Shown here: positions 29,084 to 36,522 of the stretch, piece by piece | Layout: each line of letters starts with the position of its first letter | Numbering within the stretch: the first letter of the stretch is position 1 | IMG/VR virus record: IMGVR_UViG_3300020733_000027 | Location: 1 to 42,436 of that record | Source: a virus | DNA: 42,436 bases | Direction: 5' to 3' (one strand) | The notes under the pieces: model-generated | Database searches by the model: none | What the model was told of the DNA's origin: nothing | The model's input: only the letters and a program-made list of their open reading frames with translations | Position numbers and translations under genes: made by a program

Positions 29084-29112
29084 ATTATACGCTTTTTATA
29101 TGTTAATTTCAA
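29084..29112 (-). promoter_or_regulatory. Promoter of the gp41 helicase, leaderless
   Basis: Minus strand TTGAAA (29107-29112), 17-bp spacer, TATAAT (29084-29089), then ATAGACT and ATG 29076. Confidence 0.75.
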
Positions 29113-30043
29113 TATGTTTGGCGGTTGGGCCAGTCCACTTAATCTTTTCTTTTGTGTGATACAGAACTGCACCTATGCTCGAGCTAGGATCTCCGGGATT
29201 TGGCAAACTCCAGCGATGCTCAAAAATAGAAGTAACTATTCGTTTATTAGCTTCACTATTCATAGCACAACCGCCCATATAGACTAGGTTATTTGACCCT
29301 GTTAATCTCTTAGCAGTTTGCATAATCACATTTACTTGTTCCTCAAACACTATCTGTACTGCGGCTGCTAAATCGCATTGTTCTTGTAGTGTTGTTAATT
29401 GATCTAAGTCCCAAAATTCTACTCCGCGATGAAAATTAGTGTTTAGATCTAATATTTCGCCTGCGTTAAAATAACTTCTAATGTAGGATAAAAATCTAGT
29501 ACCGTTACCTTGTGCAGCCATCTTTTGTAGCAGGTGCTCATCTTTGATTGGTGTTAGACCGACAAATTGTGTAAATGCCGAATAGAATAATCCTAAACTA
29601 TGTGGATAACCTCGACTCCATACTTTCTTTAATTTTCCAGATTTTCCATGCCAAATAGTAGCACATTCAAATTCACCAATAGCATCTAAAACTACAACAG
29701 CACATTCGTCAAACGGACTAGTATAGTAACCGGCGGCAGCATGACTAGCATGATGCGGAGTGTATGTGACTGGTGCATATTTAAACTGTGCTAGGTGGCG
29801 TTTTGGCAGTACATCCATGTTAAACACAGTGCGATATTGTCCTGCGTACAGTTGTCTTGCTTTCTTAATCCAAGGACGTTCGTACCAAAAAATACGATCA
29901 GGACTACCAAGTCCTAGTGCCTTGACAGTGGTATCGCTGGACAGTTCGTCACCTGCGCCGACATAGTTATCGATAAATTGGCCATCCTTAAAGACGGCAA
30001 GACTATGCCCGTGATTAAGTGCGTTGACTCCCCAATATATCAT
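29096..30043 (-). CDS. Carbamoyltransferase-family protein, Kae1-like domain only (315 aa)
   Basis: Features of the NodU/CmcH/TobZ family: NALNHGHSLAVFKDG (N-terminal phosphate loop), THHASHAAAGYY-type metal site (H97, H98, H101), DAIGE (about 120-124) and YMGGCAMNSEANK. The family makes a carbamoyl-adenylate and transfers it. Full-length members are near 550-600 residues with a C-terminal transferase domain; that part is missing here. A known gene in T4-like cyanophages. Located between gp61/37-aa and gp41, coupled by an ATGA junction. A DNA or metabolite modification role is possible but unproven. Confidence 0.75.
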   Translation of the reverse strand: MIYWGVNALNHGHSLAVFKDGQFIDNYVGAGDELSSDTTVKALGLGSPDRIFWYERPWIKKARQLYAGQYRTVFNMDVLPKRHLAQFKYAPVTYTPHHASHAAAGYYTSPFDECAVVVLDAIGEFECATIWHGKSGKLKKVWSRGYPHSLGLFYSAFTQFVGLTPIKDEHLLQKMAAQGNGTRFLSYIRSYFNAGEILDLNTNFHRGVEFWDLDQLTTLQEQCDLAAAVQIVFEEQVNVIMQTAKRLTGSNNLVYMGGCAMNSEANKRIVTSIFEHRWSLPNPGDPSSSIGAVLYHTKEKIKWTGPTAKHIEINI

Positions 30044-30153
30044 TTGTAAATGAATGGATCACGTTTGCGTAATTCTTGAATACGTTTTTTGAACGCTTGA
30101 CGATCACGCCACCATCTTATAGGTTTTTTTAAAAAATTGATTAATTTATTCAT
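30040..30153 (-). CDS. Small basic protein between primase and carbamoyltransferase (37 aa)
   Basis: ATG 30153 overlaps the last eight bases of the primase gene, and its TGA overlaps the next ATG. The product is strongly basic (MNKLINFLKKPIRWWRDRQ... then RIQELRKRDPFIYK). The C-terminal 'KRDPFIYK' is a pattern I associate with similar short proteins in T4-like phages. It is likely a real operon member missed because of length. Function unknown; it may bind nucleic acid or the membrane. Confidence 0.6.
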   Translation of the reverse strand: MNKLINFLKKPIRWWRDRQAFKKRIQELRKRDPFIYK

Positions 30154-31120
30154 TGATATCCTTAAACCAAGATTTTGCTCTTAACTTAATCTTTAAACTA
30201 TTTGATTCTTTTGCTGAGGCAATCAACCATAGTGTAGTCAATCTGCCTAATTTTACTACTGCATCATTAACGTCTTTAATGCCCTCGGGCCAATCAGGCA
30301 TGCTAACTGACCACCCAAACTCTAATGCATGCTCTACAGTTTTAGGGCCTTCATGATCTCTATCTGGAACTAGTACTAGTTCTTTACCTAATTGTTTAAG
30401 CAATAGATTTTGTGCTTCTTTAATTTCAGCGCCTAGCAATGCACAGCCGTCAATACTTATCGCATCAAACGGGCCTTCACAAACAATCACGAATTCTCGA
30501 TCATCATCTTGTCCATCTAGATTAAACACAAATCCAGGCTGTTGTTCTGAAATATATTTAGGTTTAGCATCATTAACTGCACGTGCAGTATAACCTACTA
30601 GTTGTCCTTGATAATAAAACGGAATAATAACTCTGTTGCTGAATCCAACTTTAGGAGTCCAATAAAAATCATAATCATCTAAGAACAGCCTACGATCAGC
30701 AAGATAGCCCATGGCATCTATTAATTTTGAATCTAGATTATTAAATGTATCCATCATTGCACTATCCGGAGGTAATGCTCTAGTTTCAAACTTTGGCAAG
30801 GTAACAATAGTTGTACCCTGTGTTGCTTCTTCATTAAGCCTAAGTGCTTCTAAACCGAGCTTTGAAATAGTATCATCACTCATGTTTAACAATCGCATGA
30901 ACTTACGCATTTTTTGGCTAAGTGTGCGACCTGGTTGCCAACTAGCTTTGAATTGACAGTTGAAACAGTGATAGCTAACGGCAGTACCATTATTGATAAT
31001 CAATCCGCCTCGTTGCCTTTTGTCATCACAGCAAGGGGCATTGAAACTTATCCAACCACTTGGAGTTGTTTTTTTCTTACCAGGTAAATGTGCTAGTACG
31101 GTATCTGTGATTAGGCCCAT
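30146..31120 (-). CDS. 61: DNA primase, T4 gp61 type (324 aa)
   Basis: The N-terminus has a zinc-binding HCFNC with an upstream Cys pair (residues 30-31, 51-55), followed by a linker, then the TOPRIM domain with VCEGPFDAISIDG (E215, D219) and VPDRDHEG (D253, D255). This is the DnaG-like primase of T4-type phages, which makes RNA primers with gp41. The expected ATG 31120 follows TATAAT by six bases, with TTGACT 17 bp upstream of that, so the mRNA is probably leaderless. Confidence 0.88.
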   Translation of the reverse strand: MGLITDTVLAHLPGKKKTTPSGWISFNAPCCDDKRQRGGLIINNGTAVSYHCFNCQFKASWQPGRTLSQKMRKFMRLLNMSDDTISKLGLEALRLNEEATQGTTIVTLPKFETRALPPDSAMMDTFNNLDSKLIDAMGYLADRRLFLDDYDFYWTPKVGFSNRVIIPFYYQGQLVGYTARAVNDAKPKYISEQQPGFVFNLDGQDDDREFVIVCEGPFDAISIDGCALLGAEIKEAQNLLLKQLGKELVLVPDRDHEGPKTVEHALEFGWSVSMPDWPEGIKDVNDAVVKLGRLTTLWLIASAKESNSLKIKLRAKSWFKDINE

Positions 31121-31126
31121 AGCCTA

Positions 31127-31155
31127 ATTATACTACGAAACAGTTACAGAGTCAA
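31127..31155 (-). promoter_or_regulatory. Promoter of the gp61 primase, leaderless
   Basis: Minus strand TTGACT (31150-31155), 17-bp spacer, TATAAT (31127-31132), then TAGGCT and ATG 31120. The -35 lies inside the upstream structural gene. Confidence 0.75.
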
Positions 31156-32218
31156 CTAGTCCGGAGTAATTTATGCCCGAAACTTGGTAAGTAGCAGAAC
31201 CAGCTGATGCTGTGCCTGATAAGACAGTGGCCGATAATACACCGCTAACAGTATAACTTGAGCCGTATCCATTCACACCCTGGATTTCGAGTAGGGCATC
31301 ATTGGTGCCGTCAACTCCGCCCAATTGGCTACCCGGAACATTGATGAACCCGCCGATACCGTAGCCGGTACCACCTGTGACTACGGTAACACCGGTATAC
31401 ACTCCACCCGCTTTGGTTATATTAAATACCGCACCTGTGCCCATAGTTATTGTTGATTTGTAACTAACTCTAAAATAAGCATAGTTACCAACAGGTACAG
31501 TTAGAGCATATGGAATAGTGCCGGTATATGGGGTATCTGATGACCAGCTACCAAACGGACGTCCTGCATTTCGCCAACTTTCAACAGAAATCGTATCTTG
31601 TGTTGTAGCATCTAACCAAACAGATCCTATGAAATTTTCAACATGAATTGCGAAATCTAACATGGTAGTTGGCACAGCTTCATAGAACTTGGCAGGAATA
31701 GCACTACCGTGATATATTGGAAATCCGTTAAGATCAATTTCAGCAGTGAAGTCATTAAATGATCTTGGAGCTCTAGTTGTTGGTAATAGTTCACCGGCAA
31801 GTTGCATAGTACCGATAGCATTAAATTGCGTATCAACGTAGAAAATAACAGGATTGCCTCCAGTAACAGTTTGTCCTGTTAAGGAATACTTGAAACTTTG
31901 CAAATCTAAATTTAGGCTAGCGAGATCGGAATTTAAAATTGTTGCAGTGGCAATTCCCTGTGTAGCAGTAGGAGTTACTGCATAATTAAGAACAGCATTG
32001 TTGTTGTAATCCATAATGTTCAAACGAAGATTAGTGTACAGGCTAAGATCCAATCTCTTCTGATCTGTATTGAGGATTTCGAATTGAACGGTGTTATCTA
32101 ACCCGCCATATATTTTCATTGTTCGTGCGTACACTTTTCTATACTCCGTTGTGAAAGCTGCCAAATCTGCAATAACAGTGACTCTGTTTGGATATAAATA
32201 ACTTTGGATTTTTTGCAT
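31133..32218 (-). CDS. Virion structural protein, baseplate/fibre-like (361 aa)
   Basis: The N-terminus (RTMKIYGGLDNTVQFEILNTDQKRLDLS) resembles the BppU-like domain at the start of phage baseplate proteins. The C-terminal 90 residues contain a GSGY-type module (GGTGYGIGGFINVPGSQLGG) that also occurs in the giant fibre (GSGYVVGDTLKILG). No catalytic motif. Late box CATAAATA lies 19 bp upstream. It overlaps the primase promoter at its 3' end. Likely part of the receptor-binding complex. Confidence 0.75.
   Translation of the reverse strand: MQKIQSYLYPNRVTVIADLAAFTTEYRKVYARTMKIYGGLDNTVQFEILNTDQKRLDLSLYTNLRLNIMDYNNNAVLNYAVTPTATQGIATATILNSDLASLNLDLQSFKYSLTGQTVTGGNPVIFYVDTQFNAIGTMQLAGELLPTTRAPRSFNDFTAEIDLNGFPIYHGSAIPAKFYEAVPTTMLDFAIHVENFIGSVWLDATTQDTISVESWRNAGRPFGSWSSDTPYTGTIPYALTVPVGNYAYFRVSYKSTITMGTGAVFNITKAGGVYTGVTVVTGGTGYGIGGFINVPGSQLGGVDGTNDALLEIQGVNGYGSSYTVSGVLSATVLSGTASAGSATYQVSGINYSGLVDSVTVS
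32193..32200 (+). promoter_or_regulatory. T4-type late promoter (TATAAATA) for the gene at 32243
   Basis: Exact TATAAATA on the plus strand inside the 5' end of the divergent gene, 42 bp before ATG 32243. Confidence 0.6.
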
Positions 32219-32237
32219 TGGGCATTAACCTTTACTA

Positions 32238-32245
32238 TATTTATG
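32238..32245 (-). promoter_or_regulatory. Late promoter box CATAAATA for gene 31133-32218
   Basis: Minus strand CATAAATATAG, with AAAGG before ATG 32218. It overlaps the ATG of the plus-strand gene. Confidence 0.55.
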
Positions 32246-32626
32246 GCAAAACTAAGAGACGACGTAGAACAAAATTTACCCTTTATTTCAGTGCTTAACT
32301 ACGGCGAACACGAATACATAGGTATCATAATCAACCAAGATCAGTACGTAACCAGCTTCTACGATCTTAATGCTCTAAAAACTCCGGATGAAAAGACAGC
32401 GTTCTTAAAAATAGGCGAAATTTGGTGGTGGGAATCAAATCGCCAATTTCCTATATCTATTTTCTGCAGAGAGCAAATACAACCTTTTCATTATGCTATC
32501 AAAACTTTTAACAGCAAAGATGTTCGTGTAATTCTTGGACCTGTAGTTAACCTAATGAATCTTACACTTAAACGAGTCAAACGTAAATCAGTACAACTAG
32601 TGCGAAATCCTAAGAATCGAGACTAG
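32243..32626 (+). CDS. Conserved T4-like marine phage protein (127 aa)
   Basis: The start is ATG 32243 (MAKLRDDVEQNLPFISVLNY); the longer frame from 32204 has the promoter inside it. The sequence (GIIINQDQYVTSFYDLN, EIWWWESNRQFPISIF, FHYAIKTFNSKDVRVILGP, end SVQLVRNPKNRD) is one I recognise as a conserved hypothetical of T4-like cyanophages. It is likely structural or assembly-related given a late promoter. It is the only plus-strand gene in the right part and overlaps the mini-DnaE gene by 17 bases. Confidence 0.8.
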   Translation: MAKLRDDVEQNLPFISVLNYGEHEYIGIIINQDQYVTSFYDLNALKTPDEKTAFLKIGEIWWWESNRQFPISIFCREQIQPFHYAIKTFNSKDVRVILGPVVNLMNLTLKRVKRKSVQLVRNPKNRD

Positions 32627-33173
32627 CTGTTTCACAAATTAAATTCATTTGAACTACAATAGCCATTGCATACGCTATTGCGTGGGCCTTCTTAAAATAA
32701 TACTCATCTTTCTCTGGTTTTGTCCAAACCTCTGTCATTACCGTAGTCCAGTCTTTCCCTAATAGATATCTTTTGGCCGGGCGAATCACTGCTAAAACTG
32801 CGGCTAGTTGTTCCACCGAACGTGGCATCATTTGTTTCAATATAGTACTGTGCCCGTTGACGTGAAAGAGTAAGTTCACGAATTCTTCGTTTTGTAAAAG
32901 GTCCCATAGTGGTTCTGTGTCCATTAATTTTTGTAAATGTGCTCGATCTTGAACACCATCATAGACGCCAACATTTAAGAAATCTATTTTAAAATAACCT
33001 CTATCTTCAGCATCTTTGTAATCTATTGTACTTAGACCAGTTAACGGATTATAAGGAATACTCTGTACGTACACACCGGTATTATGTTTTTTATCTCCGT
33101 TGGCAGCCGTGACATGTTTAATCAAGTCTAGTGGTTTTGTACGGTCTAAGAAATCAATATCAATATCTGGCAT
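32610..33173 (-). CDS. Miniature DnaE-like protein (C-family polymerase core, 187 aa)
   Basis: The sequence aligns in order to the bacterial DNA polymerase III alpha core: PDIDIDF (residues 2-8) with the catalytic Asp pair, KKHNTGVYVQSIP (28-40) like GKHAGGVVIAP, DYKDAEDRGYFKIDFLNVG (51-69) like the segment ending in the third Asp (D64), LLFHVNGHSTILKQMMPRSV (101-120) like FQLESRGMKDLIKRLQP, AVIRPA (128-133) like ALVALYRPGP and YYFKKAHAIAYAM (158-170) like YGFNKSHSAAYA. The family is about 1,100 residues; the PHP domain, most of fingers and the C-terminal parts are absent. T4-like phages carry their own B-family polymerase, so this is not the main replicase. Activity unproven. Confidence 0.8.
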   Translation of the reverse strand: MPDIDIDFLDRTKPLDLIKHVTAANGDKKHNTGVYVQSIPYNPLTGLSTIDYKDAEDRGYFKIDFLNVGVYDGVQDRAHLQKLMDTEPLWDLLQNEEFVNLLFHVNGHSTILKQMMPRSVEQLAAVLAVIRPAKRYLLGKDWTTVMTEVWTKPEKDEYYFKKAHAIAYAMAIVVQMNLICETASLDS

Positions 33174-33364
33174 TAGTGTCTCTGATTAGATTCATAAAGC
33201 AAAAATGGCAAATTATCCTGTAGATAATCGGCATAGGTATCTGCCTCTTCCATATTTTCAAATCCAGTGAATTTGACATACACAGTAGGCTCATCGTCTT
33301 CGCTAACGATGATCTCCATCTTTAATTCAACCTTACCTTCCCAGTCTTCCGGAGTAATGTTCAT
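33173..33364 (-). CDS. Hypothetical acidic protein (63 aa)
   Basis: The TAATG junction places its stop on the mini-DnaE start. The sequence (MNITPEDWEGKVELKMEIIV; YVKFTGFENMEEADTYADYLQDNLPFLLYE) has strand-helix features and many acidic residues. It resembles small proteins that sit beside phage replication enzymes, but no family is recognised. The gene is coupled to 33361-34050 at its start. Confidence 0.65.
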   Translation of the reverse strand: MNITPEDWEGKVELKMEIIVSEDDEPTVYVKFTGFENMEEADTYADYLQDNLPFLLYESNQRH

Positions 33365-34050
33365 ATGTTTGATTCCTTTACAATCTGCTTGACCAGCTCA
33401 GTATCGGCAGGTAATTTTTTAAATTTGTTCATCCAAAATGGCACATCCATAATTGCACCAATTGCAGTTAATTGTTCGTCGTTAAACTTCTTTAGCATGT
33501 CTCGCCCTGTGACACTATTTAAAACAAGCCACGGACTAATTTTGCCATCTCTGATATCAAACGTAGCACGACTTAGACTAACATATAAAAAATAGTGGTT
33601 CCACTGTGCTTGATTATCATCAGCCCAATTTTGCATATGAACTATGCTTCTTTCTAGCGCCACCTCTACAGGTTCTTTCTTAATTAAGTCTACAACATAT
33701 TTGTCGTATAATTCGTCACGGCACCAGTGATCTAATTTAACACCCGATGTAACTACATAATCGATAAATTTCTCAGGGTATAAGGGATTAACATTACTAA
33801 CAAAGCTGCCAAACTTAACAAATGCATTATAGTAAGGACTCTTGGCAAATTCTTCGTAGGTTTTGTTACCTTTATTATTTTGACTTTGTTTATAGAATTG
33901 ATTATAAGTACCGTATCCTAACACTACATGTTTTTCGCCGCGAGCTAAGTATCTACGCTTTTGTTCGCATACATGAACTATTAGGGTTTTTTCTTGCATA
34001 AACCCTTTGTTACAATGCTGACAAATAAATGGTTGTTCTACTAGTGCCAT
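33361..34050 (-). CDS. Zinc-finger protein of the replication module (229 aa)
   Basis: Residues about 8-33 (FICQHCNKGFMQEKTLIVHVC) form a C2H2-like finger (C-x2-C...H-x-x-C). The rest is helical: SPYYNAFVKFGSFVSNVNPL, KFIDYVVTSGVKLDHWCRDEL, ALERSIVHMQNWADDNQAQW. Similar proteins occur in T4-like marine phages; I do not recall a function. Its position just after the gp62-like gene invites comparison with helicase loaders such as gp59, but the sequence does not match. Coupled to both neighbours. Confidence 0.65.
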   Translation of the reverse strand: MALVEQPFICQHCNKGFMQEKTLIVHVCEQKRRYLARGEKHVVLGYGTYNQFYKQSQNNKGNKTYEEFAKSPYYNAFVKFGSFVSNVNPLYPEKFIDYVVTSGVKLDHWCRDELYDKYVVDLIKKEPVEVALERSIVHMQNWADDNQAQWNHYFLYVSLSRATFDIRDGKISPWLVLNSVTGRDMLKKFNDEQLTAIGAIMDVPFWMNKFKKLPADTELVKQIVKESNI

Positions 34051-34529
34051 TATTTTAATTTTTTAGCAATCGTAGCCTCATCCATACCGTGCTGACGAGC
34101 AAGGTCCTTTACTTCTTTGTCTGTCATCAGCTGACTCATTAAATCGATCTCGTCTTCTTTTTTATCTGGATAAAACTCTGCTAGTAACTTTACTTTTTTA
34201 GTGTTTCCACCTGTTTTTTTCTTATTGCCAATCCATTGATGGAAAAACTTTTTATTACCATCATAGTTGCACATACATAACAAATACCACATGAGCTTAG
34301 GATGTTTTTGTAAAACAGCCCAATGCTTATTAAAATATTCATTGACTGCTAACACGAAGTGCTCCTGTATTTCACGCTTTTCGCCTTGGGCATTACTGAT
34401 ATATCTATTGAGAATAAAGAATTCATTCTTAAGTGCTTTTTGTTGATCAGAGTCCATGGCATCCCACAGTTCTCGCATGTTTTGATCAACAGCTAGAATC
34501 TTTTCTTTTAGTTCAATCTTTTCACTCAT
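34050..34529 (-). CDS. Possible clamp-loader small subunit, T4 gp62-like (159 aa)
   Basis: The layout 'FFILNRYISN ... NEYF ... KFFHQWIGNKKKTG ... LLAEFYPDKKEDEIDLMSQLM' follows the pattern of cyanophage gp62 (F-x-[VL]-N-R-x-[LI]-S ... KRF-x-K-W-x-K ... YYG-x-x-x-x-K ... LT). Family members are short (~120-190 residues), which fits. gp62 joins gp44 to open and load the sliding clamp; gp44 is not in this window. The match is moderate, so I give it as possible. Confidence 0.5.
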   Translation of the reverse strand: MSEKIELKEKILAVDQNMRELWDAMDSDQQKALKNEFFILNRYISNAQGEKREIQEHFVLAVNEYFNKHWAVLQKHPKLMWYLLCMCNYDGNKKFFHQWIGNKKKTGGNTKKVKLLAEFYPDKKEDEIDLMSQLMTDKEVKDLARQHGMDEATIAKKLK

Positions 34530-35148
34530 CTTTAGGCCTTAGTATAGCATCAAATGCCATCACAGTCCTATAGCCTGTGCCCTTCCATGGATAAACAGTA
34601 TGTCCAACATAGCTCGGAAACATCACCATAGCACCAACTTGCGGAGTTAGTTTCATTGTATCATTCATGATAAATTTAGTGATGTCTTTTGTTTGCGGTA
34701 ATCTAAATAAAACTTGCCCGTCTGACTTAGGGGAGTCTTCTTCAATTTCCGGAGCATTAATATAAATGTTTCCGCTAAGGTTGCCGCCTGGGTGACTATG
34801 CATTTCTTGATAATCTCCTGGCCCTTGACGGATAGTCCAAATACTGGTTACCACAGGTTTGCACATTTTTAGTTCTTCTGCACCACTTTGTACAGTAACT
34901 AGATCCATATATCCTTGGCAGGATTCTTCTAAGAACTGTACTAACCAAGAAACATCTAAGCCTAAGTCATTTGGGTATACTTGTATCTGTTGTCCCCCGC
35001 GGATACTGATAGTAGGATTGCCTTCGTCATTTAATTCTGGATGAGCGTGCAGGTTTTCAGCTAGGCTGAATATTTGACTAAATGTCTGTGGCGGCACATC
35101 ATCTACAGCCATTACCACTGGTTGAAAATACGCAACTTTTAATGCCAT
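34522..35148 (-). CDS. 2OG-Fe(II) oxygenase-like protein (208 aa)
   Basis: Core YQEMHSHPGGNLSGNIYIN (H117, H119) with distal H183 (YVGHTVYPW) and R194 (GYRTVMAFD) fits the HxH-type phage oxygenase family seen in T4-like marine phages. The N-terminus is a strand-rich leader. Overlaps the gp62-like gene by eight bases; a shared operon. The substrate is unknown. Confidence 0.8.
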   Translation of the reverse strand: MALKVAYFQPVVMAVDDVPPQTFSQIFSLAENLHAHPELNDEGNPTISIRGGQQIQVYPNDLGLDVSWLVQFLEESCQGYMDLVTVQSGAEELKMCKPVVTSIWTIRQGPGDYQEMHSHPGGNLSGNIYINAPEIEEDSPKSDGQVLFRLPQTKDITKFIMNDTMKLTPQVGAMVMFPSYVGHTVYPWKGTGYRTVMAFDAILRPKDE

Positions 35149-35426
35149 TATAGTTTTTCCTCACTCAATTTATAAATTAGTATAACATTTTCTATAGCTT
35201 TTTGCAAGGCCGGATTCTTCTTTCCGGCTAACCTGATCTTAATCCAAAGATTATGATCATCTAATTCTTTTTTACCTTCTGTTCTTGGATCAAACAATGG
35301 ATTTCCGGGATCATAGTCCCAACCAACTGCTTGCCTCGTGCTAGGATCAGCACCTATCTCTCTAGCATAGATTACATTATCTACACGTTCATGTATGTAA
35401 GTTGCTCCAGGTTTAAGACTGCCCAT
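35148..35426 (-). CDS. Conserved hypothetical of T4-like phages (92 aa)
   Basis: The block GATYIHERVDNVIYAREIGADPSTRQAVGWDYD is shared by small proteins of T4-like marine phages. The C-terminal helix (KNPALQKAIENVILIYKLSEEKL) is amphipathic. No function is known to me. Coupled to both neighbours; cotranscribed with two oxygenases. Confidence 0.75.
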   Translation of the reverse strand: MGSLKPGATYIHERVDNVIYAREIGADPSTRQAVGWDYDPGNPLFDPRTEGKKELDDHNLWIKIRLAGKKNPALQKAIENVILIYKLSEEKL

Positions 35427-35428
35427 AA

Positions 35429-36004
35429 CTAGTCCTTCATCGCTACAAAATTAATGTTTACGACCATTCGATTTTCATATAATCTTGGATTATTTCCGGA
35501 GTGTAATAAATCTCCACTAAACACTACTAGTCGTCCTTGTTTTGGTGCTACTTGTTTTTTGATTGTTAAATCGTCGCCTTTATAATTTCGATCTTGGTCA
35601 AAAATATAAGTATCGCCATCGCTATCGTTTAGATAATAAATGGCAGTCACTAGGTTATCAAGTCCATCATAGTCTACATGAGGCACATTGAACGTATCTT
35701 CTCTTGATTGCAAATGTTGATACGTGATGTTTACTTTTATACGAAGCAACTGTTTAATTTTAACCGGTATAGCCGAAATTATCGGAATAAATTCTTTTAA
35801 TAGTGGGCTGGTAAATTCATTAAAAACGACCACATTGACCAGCATAGAACTATCAATAATGCGATCGGTTTTTGGTAATGCAGATGCATCAACTACTGTT
35901 GATCTATTATATTGATAAGGCAATGTGTTTTGACTCATCAACTCAAATAACTTAATTTGATCTTCCTTAGGAATCACATCGTCAATAACAATTACTTCGT
36001 TCAT
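35429..36004 (-). CDS. 2OG-Fe(II) oxygenase (191 aa)
   Basis: A well-conserved prolyl-4-hydroxylase-like layout: VPHVDYDGLDNLVTAIYYLN (H109-x-D111), SGDLLHSGNNP (H168) and ENRMVVNINF (R179). The catalytic triad H-x-D...H and the 2-oxoglutarate Arg are all present, so it is the most canonical of the four. T4-like cyanophages also encode such enzymes; the substrate is not known. Operon member. Confidence 0.85.
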   Translation of the reverse strand: MNEVIVIDDVIPKEDQIKLFELMSQNTLPYQYNRSTVVDASALPKTDRIIDSSMLVNVVVFNEFTSPLLKEFIPIISAIPVKIKQLLRIKVNITYQHLQSREDTFNVPHVDYDGLDNLVTAIYYLNDSDGDTYIFDQDRNYKGDDLTIKKQVAPKQGRLVVFSGDLLHSGNNPRLYENRMVVNINFVAMKD

Positions 36005-36507
36005 AGTATCTTACTTAGATCAATAATTTCGTTTTGGCGGCTAATTTCTTTGACAAAATATACGCAATCCGGTTTTTCTTTTTTTGAAGTGGGTACTGCT
36101 AGCAACTGTCCATTTTTCATTTTAGGAAAATACCACTTGACATCATTATAGAAATTTACGATTTCAATTTTCTGGAATTCTACTCTAAAACTACTCAGCG
36201 GATTAAAACACAATGCCTCAAATCCTCGATCATTTATGCTAGTTAGCGGCAATATTTCGATATCGCATGCACTAGTGCTATCACCTACTGCGATACACCA
36301 ATCAATAGGCATTGTTACTTCATTTTCGCCGATACGTAGAACCATTGCTGGTGCGTTAAATGATTCCAAGAAGATTAACGGCATGAAAAAGAAGTCCGGA
36401 TCCTTAGGATCGGAATTGTCTAATACCGCAAAGCGTGTGCTATCGTCTACTTCATCTGGTAGATTGTTTAGCGAAAATGATATGTTGTCTAGTGTTAAAA
36501 TCTGCAT
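36001..36507 (-). CDS. Conserved hypothetical of T4-like marine phages (168 aa)
   Basis: The sequence FFFMPLIFLESFNAPAMVLRI, then PIDWCIAVGDSTSACDIEILPLTSINDRGFEALCFNPLSSF and VKWYFPKMKNGQLLAVPTSK is a block found as a conserved hypothetical in T4-like cyanophages. It is beta-rich and soluble. Function unknown. Its stop overlaps the next start (ATGA); the first base pairs after 36507 include AAGGA. Confidence 0.75.
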   Translation of the reverse strand: MQILTLDNISFSLNNLPDEVDDSTRFAVLDNSDPKDPDFFFMPLIFLESFNAPAMVLRIGENEVTMPIDWCIAVGDSTSACDIEILPLTSINDRGFEALCFNPLSSFRVEFQKIEIVNFYNDVKWYFPKMKNGQLLAVPTSKKEKPDCVYFVKEISRQNEIIDLSKIL

Positions 36508-36522
36508 AATACTCGTAATTCC

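Noticed and set aside
32704-32907. 67-aa frame inside the mini-DnaE gene
   Set aside because: Shadow in another frame of the DnaE-like gene, with no start signal.
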